Below are positions 57,204 to 64,000 of a stretch of DNA of 64,000 bases, one piece after another; the stretch's first letter is position 1, and the number at the start of each line of letters is the position of its first letter. Source of the stretch: Photobacterium proteolyticum (GTDB lineage Bacteria; Pseudomonadota; Gammaproteobacteria; Enterobacterales; Vibrionaceae); NCBI RefSeq assembly GCF_001939735.1, contig NZ_MJIL01000069.1, positions 124,001-188,000 of the forward strand. The letters run 5' to 3'. The notes below the pieces were generated by a model, which did not search any database, was not told the origin of the DNA, and was given only the letters and a program-made list of their open reading frames with translations. The position numbers were made by a program, and so were the translations under genes.

Positions 57204-57953
57204 ATGGATCGTTCACTGTATTTAGCCATGAGTGGTGCCAAACAGGATATGTATGGCATGCAACTACATGCCAACAACCTGGCCAACGTGAGAACAACCG
57301 GTTTTCGTGCCGATCTCGAGCAGGCTCGTAGCATGCAGGCATACGGTGAAGGGCTACCGTCTCGCGTTTTTGCGATGACCGAGCGTCCGGGACAGGATTT
57401 TTCCCAGGGCTCTGTCATGACAACCGGGCGTGATCTGGATGTCACTGTCGAGGGGGATGGCTGGTTGGCTGTGATGGATCCTTCAGGCCAGGAAGCCTAC
57501 ACCCGTGCAGGTCATTTGAAAATCGACCAGACAGGTATGTTGCAAAACAGCAATGGCAACCTGATGTTGGGTGAAAATGGCGGTCCGATCTTTATTCCTC
57601 TTCCAATCAGTAAAATTGAGATCGGCAAAGATGGAACCATTTCAGTGCTTCCTCAGGGGGCACCGCCGGAAGCGATGGAAGTCGTAGACCGCCTTAAGCT
57701 GGTTCGCCCGGATAACCGTGATATGTATAAAGATGTCAATGGTTTATTCAAATCAAAGACCCCCGGTGAAGTCTTTGATGCCGATGCCGGCGTGACCCTG
57801 CTTAACGGAGCGCTTGAAGGCAGCAACGTTAATGCAGTCGGCGAAATGACCAGCATGATTGACTTGCAGCGTCACTTCGAAATGCAGGTCAAATTAATGA
57901 AAACAGCAGAAGAAATGGATGCGGCATCATCTTCACTGCTGCGTTTAGGCTAA
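57204..57953 (+). CDS. flgF: Flagellar rod protein FlgF
   Basis: 249 residues from ATG 57204, with GGAGAG upstream. MDRSLYLAMSGAKQDMYGMQ and HANNLANVRTTGFRADLEQ are the rod N-terminus; GEMTSMIDLQRHFEMQVKLM is the C-terminus. Forms the rod with FlgB, FlgC and FlgG. Confidence 0.97.
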   Translation: MDRSLYLAMSGAKQDMYGMQLHANNLANVRTTGFRADLEQARSMQAYGEGLPSRVFAMTERPGQDFSQGSVMTTGRDLDVTVEGDGWLAVMDPSGQEAYTRAGHLKIDQTGMLQNSNGNLMLGENGGPIFIPLPISKIEIGKDGTISVLPQGAPPEAMEVVDRLKLVRPDNRDMYKDVNGLFKSKTPGEVFDADAGVTLLNGALEGSNVNAVGEMTSMIDLQRHFEMQVKLMKTAEEMDAASSSLLRLG

Positions 57954-57973
57954 CCGATAATAAGGAATAGAAC

Positions 57974-58762
57974 ATGCATCCAGCTTTATGGGTAAGTAAA
58001 ACCGGTCTTGACGCTCAGCAGACAAATATCTCGACCATTTCGAATAACCTTGCGAACGCCTCGACGGTCGGCTTCAAGAAAAGCCGGGCCGTCTTTGAAG
58101 ATTTGTTCTATCAGAATATCAACCAGCCGGGCGGTCAGTCTACACAGGATACCGAATTGCCGTCGGGTCTGATGCTGGGCGCTGGTTCGAAAGTGGTTGC
58201 GACACAGAAGGTCTTTACCCAGGGAAATACCCAGACAACCAACAATGCAATGGACATGATGATCGAGGGAGACGGTTTCTTCCAGATCCTCCTGCCTGAC
58301 GGCAATATGGGTTATACCCGTAATGGCCAGTTTACTATTAACGGTGAAGGCCAGCTGGTGACTACCGGCTCAGGCTATGTCTTGCAGCCTGAGATTGTCG
58401 TACCGGAAGATGCGGTTGGGATAACCGTCGGTACGGATGGTGAGGTGTCTGCCCGTATTCGAGGCCAGCAGGAGAACCAGGTGCTGGGTCAGATCACAAC
58501 GGTTGACTTTATCAACCCGGGTGGCCTTGAACCTATTGGTCAGAACTTGTTCTTGCCAACCGGTGCCAGCGGCGATGCCCAAGAAGGGGTGCCGGGTCTG
58601 GACGGGTTGGGTTCGGTTCGCCAGTCTATGCTGGAAACCTCGAACGTAAACGTGACGGAAGAGCTGGTCAATATGATTGAAGCGCAGCGCGTGTATGAAA
58701 TGAACTCGAAAGTCATTTCAACCGTCGACCAGATGTTGAGCTACGTTAACCAGCAGTTATAA
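57974..58762 (+). CDS. flgG: Flagellar distal rod protein FlgG
   Basis: 262 residues, the family length. HPALWVSKTGLDAQQTNIST opens the protein; NNLANASTVGFKKSRAVFEDL and VNVTEELVNMIEAQRVYEMN are FlgG signatures. It makes the distal rod crossing the periplasm. Confidence 0.98.
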   Translation: MHPALWVSKTGLDAQQTNISTISNNLANASTVGFKKSRAVFEDLFYQNINQPGGQSTQDTELPSGLMLGAGSKVVATQKVFTQGNTQTTNNAMDMMIEGDGFFQILLPDGNMGYTRNGQFTINGEGQLVTTGSGYVLQPEIVVPEDAVGITVGTDGEVSARIRGQQENQVLGQITTVDFINPGGLEPIGQNLFLPTGASGDAQEGVPGLDGLGSVRQSMLETSNVNVTEELVNMIEAQRVYEMNSKVISTVDQMLSYVNQQL

Positions 58763-58777
58763 CAGGGAGTTAATACC

Positions 58778-59545
58778 GTGATGAAAAAGCTCATTATCGC
58801 ATTGGCTGTTATTCTTTCGGGGTGCTCGCAGCTGCAGATGGAAGAGTCAGATATCGCACAGGCGACGACGTCGGTGGATGCGGTTGAGGGATCAACAGAA
58901 CAGGGGGGTGGCCTGATCGACATGCTGCGCCGTCGTGAAGACCCGCAAGCTGGCGATCCTGCCTGGGCTAGTATTCGTCCTCAGGAGAAACCTGAGCATT
59001 ATGCGACGGCGACAGGCTCGCTGTTCAATGTTACTGGGGCTCAGGATCTCTATGATGATACCAAGCCGCGTGGTATTGGCGATATAGTCACCGTGCTGCT
59101 GGAAGAGAAGACACAGGCGAAGAAGAGTGCCAGCTCGGACTTAGATAAATCGACAGACCTGTCGATGGACCCATTGGCACTTGGCGGTCAGGAAATCAAG
59201 ATTGGCGAGCGTAACTTGTCTTACGAGGTGAGCAACGCCAATAAGTTTGCCGGCAGTACCTCTGCCGATCAGAGTAACAGTATCAAGGGCTCTATCTCGG
59301 TTGAAGTGATTGATGTACTTGCCAATGGCAACCTGTTAGTCCGTGGCGAGAAATGGCTGACACTCAACACCGGTGATGAATATATCCGGGTCAGTGGTAC
59401 GGTGCGGCCGGACGATATCAGTCAGGAAAATACGATTGCCTCGACTCGGATTGCCAATGCCCGCATACAGTATTCCGGTACCGGTGATCGCCAGGATGTC
59501 CAGGAGCAAGGCTGGTTGGCCCGCTTCTTTAACGTCAGCATTTAG
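58778..59545 (+). CDS. flgH: Flagellar L-ring lipoprotein FlgH
   Basis: 255 residues from GTG 58778, which has GGGAG 8 bp upstream; ATG 58781 is one codon later and equally possible. The lipobox LSGC marks the lipidated cysteine near residue 16. Conserved L-ring segments are [20 protein letters not shown] and [21 protein letters not shown]. Forms the outer-membrane bushing of the motor. Confidence 0.96.
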   Translation: MMKKLIIALAVILSGCSQLQMEESDIAQATTSVDAVEGSTEQGGGLIDMLRRREDPQAGDPAWASIRPQEKPEHYATATGSLFNVTGAQDLYDDTKPRGIGDIVTVLLEEKTQAKKSASSDLDKSTDLSMDPLALGGQEIKIGERNLSYEVSNANKFAGSTSADQSNSIKGSISVEVIDVLANGNLLVRGEKWLTLNTGDEYIRVSGTVRPDDISQENTIASTRIANARIQYSGTGDRQDVQEQGWLARFFNVSI

Positions 59546-59588
59546 CGCTAGTTTGTTTGAACGATAAGTGACACTACGGAGCACTGAA

Positions 59589-60680
59589 GTGAAATTCCAG
59601 AGTATTTGTATGGGGCTGATGCTGCTGTTGGCATTACCGGCTCAGGCGGCACGAATTAAAGACGTATCGGAAGTCGCCGGGGTTCGGAGTAACCAGTTGG
59701 TTGGCTATGGTCTGGTTGTCGGCTTGCCGGGAACGGGGGAGACGACGCCGTTTACCGACCAGAGCTTCAATGCCATGCTGCAAAATTTTGGAATTCAGCT
59801 TCCGGCGGGCACTAAACCTAAAACAAAGAATGTGGCTGCCGTTGCCGTAAACGCAACTTTGCCGCCGTTTACCAAACAGGGGCAGACGATAGATATCACA
59901 GTATCGTCAATTGGTTCGGCGAAAAGCCTGCGCGGTGGTACATTGCTGCAAACCTTTCTAAAGGGCCTGGACGGAAAGGTCTATGCCATTGCTCAGGGGA
60001 GCCTGGTCGTTGGCGGGTTCAGTGCCACCGGGGCCGATGGGTCTAAAGTGGTAGGCAACACGCCGACAGTAGGACGTATTTCCAATGGTGCCATGGTTGA
60101 ACAGGAAGTACCGAATCCGTTTGGTCGTGGTGATTTTCTGACTTTTAACTTGTTCGAGTCCGATTTTACCACGGCGCAGCGTATGGCTGATGCCGTTAAC
60201 CAGTTTCTCGGCCCGCAGATGGCGGCAGCAGTAGATGCCACCTCTGTTCGAGTCCGCGCCCCGCGAGATGTGAGCCAGCGGGTGGCATTTTTGTCGACCA
60301 TCGAGAATCTCGAGTTTGATCCGGCGGAAGGCGCGGCGAAAATTATAGTTAACTCGCGCACTGGTACGATTGTTGTCGGCCAGAACGTGAAGCTCAAGCC
60401 TGCGGCTATCACCCATGGCGGCATGACCGTATCGATTAAGGAAAATTATTCTGTCAGCCAGCCTAACGGCTTCTCTGGTGGTAATACGGTTGTCGTACCG
60501 AACTCTGATATTGAAGTCACCGAGGAAGATTCCCGAATGTTCAAGTTTGAACCTGGGATCACTCTGGATGAGTTGGTACGTGCGGTGAACCAGGTCGGTG
60601 CCGCCCCTTCTGATCTGATGGCTATCTTGCAGGCACTTAAGCAGGCAGGGGCCATTGAAGGTCAGTTGATTATTATTTAA
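59589..60680 (+). CDS. flgI: Flagellar P-ring protein FlgI
   Basis: 363 residues from GTG 59589, chosen because CGGAG lies 7 bp upstream and the signal peptide (about 1-20, ending LPAQA) then starts at once; GTG 59568 would add seven residues. [20 protein letters not shown] and VVGLPGTGE are P-ring signatures. Builds the ring in the peptidoglycan layer with help from FlgA. Confidence 0.96.
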   Translation: MKFQSICMGLMLLLALPAQAARIKDVSEVAGVRSNQLVGYGLVVGLPGTGETTPFTDQSFNAMLQNFGIQLPAGTKPKTKNVAAVAVNATLPPFTKQGQTIDITVSSIGSAKSLRGGTLLQTFLKGLDGKVYAIAQGSLVVGGFSATGADGSKVVGNTPTVGRISNGAMVEQEVPNPFGRGDFLTFNLFESDFTTAQRMADAVNQFLGPQMAAAVDATSVRVRAPRDVSQRVAFLSTIENLEFDPAEGAAKIIVNSRTGTIVVGQNVKLKPAAITHGGMTVSIKENYSVSQPNGFSGGNTVVVPNSDIEVTEEDSRMFKFEPGITLDELVRAVNQVGAAPSDLMAILQALKQAGAIEGQLIII

Positions 60681-60700
60681 AGCAACCTTTGGTTCTGAGC

Positions 60701-61684
60701 ATGAAAACAACCAACCCGGGTTTTATTCACGATATCTCCAACCTTGAGCGACTAAGGGCGGGGATCAATGATGATGAAAGTCAGTCTTTGCGTGCCGCAG
60801 CGCAGCAGTTCGAGGCGATTTTTACTCAGATGTTGTTTAAGTCGATGCGTCAGGCCAATGAGGTTTTTGAATCTGATTTGATGAGCAGCAGCAACAGTAA
60901 GTTTTTCGAGCAGATGCATGACGAGCAGATGGCAAGCGAGCTGAGTTCCACGGGTTCACTGGGTTTGGCTGATTTGATTGTCTCCCAGCTTGGTGGTGAA
61001 GAGGAAGCGCAGAGCTCTGCAGTGCCGTCAGAGCAGGACTTCCGTCAGGCGGTAAAAGAAGCACCGCTGAACCTGCCGTTTGATACCAAAGGCAAGCAGC
61101 CGGATAAGGCGATGGTAGAAAAGGCTGCGGAAGATGCGCTGACGATAATGCAGCAAACTCAGCCGGCGTCGTTTACTGCGCCTCTGCCACCGTTGAAGCC
61201 GCAGGATAATGATCGTGGTTTTGAGTCACCTCAGGACTTTGTCAATCGGATGCGCCCCTATGCCGAAAAGGCAGCCCATGCGATAGGCACTGAGCCATCA
61301 GTATTGATTGCCCAGGCTGCACTGGAAACGGGGTGGGGCAAGAAAGTGATCAAGAATGCGGCAGGCAACAGCAACAACCTTTTCAATATCAAGGCTGATC
61401 AGCGTTGGTCCGGCAACAAGGTTGCGACCAACACCCTGGAGTTCCATAACGGGATCCCTGTCCAGCAACGGGCGGCATTCCGCTCTTATGACAGTTACCA
61501 AGACAGCTTCAATGACTATGTTCGTTTTCTCAATCAGAACCCGCGTTATTCTGAAGCGCTGGAGCAACCCGCTGATCCGGTGCATTTTATTCGAAATCTG
61601 CATAAGGCGGGTTATGCGACGGATCCGGAATATTCCAATAAGGTCATCAGTGTCATGGATACGGTGAACCGCCTGATGAAATAG
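60701..61684 (+). CDS. flgJ: FlgJ, rod cap and peptidoglycan hydrolase
   Basis: 327 residues from ATG 60701; a TTG at 60689 is possible, and neither has a strong ribosome site. The N-terminal rod-cap domain (about 25-97; FEAIFTQMLFKSMRQANE) is joined by a linker to a GH73 glucosaminidase domain (about 180-327) with catalytic Glu209 in AALETGWGKK and NNLFNIKA. It opens a hole in the cell wall and caps the rod. Confidence 0.95.
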   Translation: MKTTNPGFIHDISNLERLRAGINDDESQSLRAAAQQFEAIFTQMLFKSMRQANEVFESDLMSSSNSKFFEQMHDEQMASELSSTGSLGLADLIVSQLGGEEEAQSSAVPSEQDFRQAVKEAPLNLPFDTKGKQPDKAMVEKAAEDALTIMQQTQPASFTAPLPPLKPQDNDRGFESPQDFVNRMRPYAEKAAHAIGTEPSVLIAQAALETGWGKKVIKNAAGNSNNLFNIKADQRWSGNKVATNTLEFHNGIPVQQRAAFRSYDSYQDSFNDYVRFLNQNPRYSEALEQPADPVHFIRNLHKAGYATDPEYSNKVISVMDTVNRLMK

Positions 61685-61781
61685 GCAAGCCCTTGCCTCC
61701 GCTCAAAAAAACGTCACATCACTCCCCATATAGGTATAAGCAAGTCGCTATAAAATCAATAACTTAGTCAAATTTAAAAAG

Positions 61782-61798
61782 TGGAACGCTTTTTGCAT
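61782..61798 (+). promoter_or_regulatory. Sigma-54 promoter of flgKL
   Basis: TGGAACGCTTTTTGCAT has GG (61783-61784) and GC (61795-61796) 10 bp apart. It lies 48 bp before flgK. Confidence 0.88.
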
Positions 61799-61845
61799 TT
61801 CAAGTTATTGATTAATTGTAACCCCCTCACAGTTCCGGAGGCTTC

Positions 61846-63729
61846 ATGGGGTTTGACTTGCTAAATATGGGCTCTCAAGGTCTGATGACTGCACAACGGC
61901 AGTTAAATACGACCAGCCACAACGTTAACAATGTTAATACTGAAGGCTACAGCCGCCAATCTGTTGTTCAGCAAGCCAATGATCCTATTTGGTGGGGGGG
62001 CAACCAGTACGGTACCGGTGTCCACGCGGCAGAAGTTCGCCGCGGTTTCGATCAGTTTGCCACCAATGAACTCAATTTGACCACCACCAACCTCAGCTAT
62101 GCCACCGAACGAGAAGGACAGCTTGGTCGTCTGGATAATATGCTGGCCAACAGTGCCAAAAAAATTCCTGAAGACATGAACCAGTGGTATGACGCGGTCA
62201 AGGCGTTGGCAGACAGCCCTAATGATATGGGCTCGCGAAAAGTGGTGCTTGAAAAAGCAAAGATGGTTGCCAAGGGGCTGAATGACAATCACGGTATCTT
62301 GTCACGCCAAAAGTCGGAGACAAACGAGGTGTTGTCTCGCACCCTGAGCCGGGTAAATGATATTGCCAGGGAGCTGGTGGATGTCCACAAGGCACTGGTC
62401 AAGACACCGGCATCCGGGCATGACAACGATTTGTTGGACAGGCACCAGAGCCTGATCAACGAGCTGTCCGAATACACCAAGGTCACTGTTACCAGGAAGA
62501 ATGCCGAAAGCTTCAACGTGATGATCGGCAGCGGCCACACCTTGGTATCGGGTACTGAATCCAGTGAGCTGAGGATGGTGAGCGGCAAGCCGGATCCGCA
62601 GCAGACCCAGTTGGCCATTGTCGAGGGCAAATCGCTTAAAACCATCCGCAATGATGATATTGGCGGCAAGATGGCAGCATTGTTCCAGTTCCGTGATGAG
62701 ACGCTGACCCACGCTATGGATGAAATTGGCCGAATTGCGATTGGTTTCTCCAAGTCGGTAAACGAGCTTCAGCTGCAGGGTCTGGATCTGAAAGGTCAGG
62801 TCGGCGAGAACATGTTTCGTGATGTCAACGACCCGGCAGCAGCGGCTGCGCGGGTGATGTTACCGGCAGATTCGACCGCAGAGATGAAGGTCTTTATTGA
62901 CGATTTGAGCAAAGTCAAAATCGGAGAATACGGTCTGAGCTTCGACGGCAGTCAGCATACCTTGTCTTATCCTGACGGTACGAGCCAGAACGTGATCCCG
63001 AGCGGTAACCCGCCGTCTTTCAGCATGGACGGTTTTCGGGTTGAAATGACAGCACCGATGAAAGCCGGCGAGCAGGTGGTCCTGCGTCCGACACGTTCGG
63101 CCGCGGGTGAAATCAGCGTCACAATGACAGATCCGGCAAAAATTGCCGCCCAGAGCTACCTTAGCTCGGCCAGCAATACGCAGGGGCAGGCCAGCTTTAA
63201 TGTTACCCAGCCAGGTACCCTGTCGGAGTTTCAGGTTGCCGTCTCGCCGGATGCCAGCCAGTTTGCCGTTCTGGATATGAAAGGCAATATTTTGCAGGCC
63301 CCGCAGCCTTACCCGCCAGCCGGTGAAGTGGTTGTGGGTGGCACTGGTTTTACCCTGAGTCAAGGGGCTATTGGCGGTGATGTCTTTGCCGTTAACCTCA
63401 ATGCAGCCGATGGCGATAACGGCAACCTGATCAAGATGCAGACCCTTCAGGCTGAAAAGCTGATGGATGAGGGCCGTTCTACCGTCATTGATGTCTATCA
63501 GGGGCTAAATACCGAGATGGGGGTACAGAAAGCTTCTGCAGCCCGTCTCAGGGAAGTTGGTCTGGTCGAGAAAGATGCTGCCGAAAGTCGGGTGGCGGAA
63601 ATATCAGGCGTGAACCTCGATGAAGAGGCGGCCAATATGATGAGATTCCAGCAGGCCTATATGGCCTCGTCGCGCATCATGACCGTTGCCAACGAAACCT
63701 TTGATACCTTACTTAACGTATCGCGCTAG
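61846..63729 (+). CDS. flgK: Flagellar hook-associated protein FlgK (HAP1)
   Basis: 627 residues. N-terminal LLNMGSQGLMTAQRQLNTTS and NVNTEGYSRQSVV, C-terminal NLDEEAANMMRFQQAYMASS are family ends that form the coiled junction core. CCGGAGG lies just before the ATG. It joins hook and filament and is carried by FlgN. Confidence 0.97.
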   Translation: MGFDLLNMGSQGLMTAQRQLNTTSHNVNNVNTEGYSRQSVVQQANDPIWWGGNQYGTGVHAAEVRRGFDQFATNELNLTTTNLSYATEREGQLGRLDNMLANSAKKIPEDMNQWYDAVKALADSPNDMGSRKVVLEKAKMVAKGLNDNHGILSRQKSETNEVLSRTLSRVNDIARELVDVHKALVKTPASGHDNDLLDRHQSLINELSEYTKVTVTRKNAESFNVMIGSGHTLVSGTESSELRMVSGKPDPQQTQLAIVEGKSLKTIRNDDIGGKMAALFQFRDETLTHAMDEIGRIAIGFSKSVNELQLQGLDLKGQVGENMFRDVNDPAAAAARVMLPADSTAEMKVFIDDLSKVKIGEYGLSFDGSQHTLSYPDGTSQNVIPSGNPPSFSMDGFRVEMTAPMKAGEQVVLRPTRSAAGEISVTMTDPAKIAAQSYLSSASNTQGQASFNVTQPGTLSEFQVAVSPDASQFAVLDMKGNILQAPQPYPPAGEVVVGGTGFTLSQGAIGGDVFAVNLNAADGDNGNLIKMQTLQAEKLMDEGRSTVIDVYQGLNTEMGVQKASAARLREVGLVEKDAAESRVAEISGVNLDEEAANMMRFQQAYMASSRIMTVANETFDTLLNVSR

Positions 63730-63743
63730 GGAGACCGTTAATT

Positions 63744-64000
63744 ATGATTAGCCGAATGGCCACTTTCCATAACTACCGCTCTGTGGCAAACGATATGAAT
63801 CGGCAGCAGGTGCGGGTGCAGGAAAACCAGGAGCAGCTGGCAACGGGGAAACGTCTGCTGACTGCCGGTGATGATCCGGTATCGTCGATCTATATCCAGA
63901 ATTTTGATCAGCAGAATACCCAGATAGAACAGTCGCTCAAGTCGATCACACTGGCGCGTAACCGCCTGGATAATGAAGAGACGGCGATCACCGAAGTTGA
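63744..64000 (+). CDS. flgL: Flagellar hook-associated protein FlgL (HAP3), N-terminal part
   Basis: 85 codons are visible from ATG 63744 (AGGGAG upstream); the frame is open at the window edge. MISRMATFHNYRSVANDMNR and ATGKRLLTAGDDPVSSIYI are the flagellin-like N-terminus of FlgL. It starts 14 bp after flgK and belongs to the same sigma-54 unit. Confidence 0.94.
   Translation, partial: MISRMATFHNYRSVANDMNRQQVRVQENQEQLATGKRLLTAGDDPVSSIYIQNFDQQNTQIEQSLKSITLARNRLDNEETAITEV

Noticed and set aside
59958..60710. Long minus-strand ORF (250 codons) opposite flgI
   Set aside because: It lies wholly antisense to a well-conserved P-ring gene, has no ribosome site, and its residues show no family features. 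Long antisense frames are a by-product of the codon use here.

Overview
The window is chromosomal DNA from a gamma-proteobacterium of the family Vibrionaceae, probably Photobacterium or a close relative. The evidence is gene content and order: apbE-nqrM after a presumed Na+-NQR operon; dinB, pepD, frsA, crl and proBA; a narQP/napFDABC block carrying a short membrane protein otherwise known from Vibrio and Photobacterium; cysZ/zipA/ligA followed by a sugar-type porin; and a polar-flagellum cluster with FlgO, FlgP and FlgT plus sigma-54 and sigma-28 promoters. No phage, transposon, CRISPR array or obvious island is visible. Coding is dense and looks native throughout.

Layout. 1-9.5 kb: end of apbE, nqrM, a two-receiver diguanylate cyclase, SOS-controlled dinB, pepD, a chemoreceptor, an unexplained short transcription unit (about 6900-7320) with a 29-codon ORF, then a PurR-box-controlled purine permease and gpt. 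9.6-18 kb: a small secreted protein, frsA, crl, proBA, a G-rich repeat, and the minus-strand arsC-like/dapE/M15 peptidase/DUF2897 operon. 18-27 kb: FNR-controlled ompW, then nitrate respiration: narQ-narP-lipoprotein on the minus strand, divergent from napFDABC plus the small membrane protein. 27-32 kb: a Fur-box-linked small membrane protein, DUF1499, DUF2956 and DUF2919 proteins, a periplasmic-sensor diguanylate cyclase and a DyP peroxidase. 32-41 kb: crr-ptsI-ptsH, cysK, cysZ, zipA and ligA. 41-45.5 kb: two copies of a module made of a leader hairpin, an OprD-like porin and a small secreted two-cysteine peptide. 45.6-47.7 kb: gltX, tRNA-Ala(GGC) and tRNA-Arg(CCT). 47.7-64 kb: flgT, flgOP, flgMN, flgA, cheV, cheR, flgB-J, flgK and the start of flgL.

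How the genes work together. The nap block and ompW carry FNR-type sites and describe anaerobic nitrate respiration; NarQ/NarP would sense nitrate and drive nap. The PTS genes connect with frsA, whose product binds unphosphorylated EIIA-Glc in enteric bacteria. The flagellar cluster shows a staged programme: sigma-54 sites before flgB, flgF and flgK, and sigma-28 sites before flgMN and flgOP.

The most interesting signal is the duplicated porin module. Both porin mRNAs have an upstream hairpin whose stem has been rewritten by compensating changes while an 11-nt loop core (CGGCGGCCAAC) is unchanged. Each porin is followed by a homologous secreted peptide behind the same promoter and palindrome layout. 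The second most interesting signal is the 6900-7320 transcription unit. All function calls rest on reading the sequence and on family knowledge; no database search was run.
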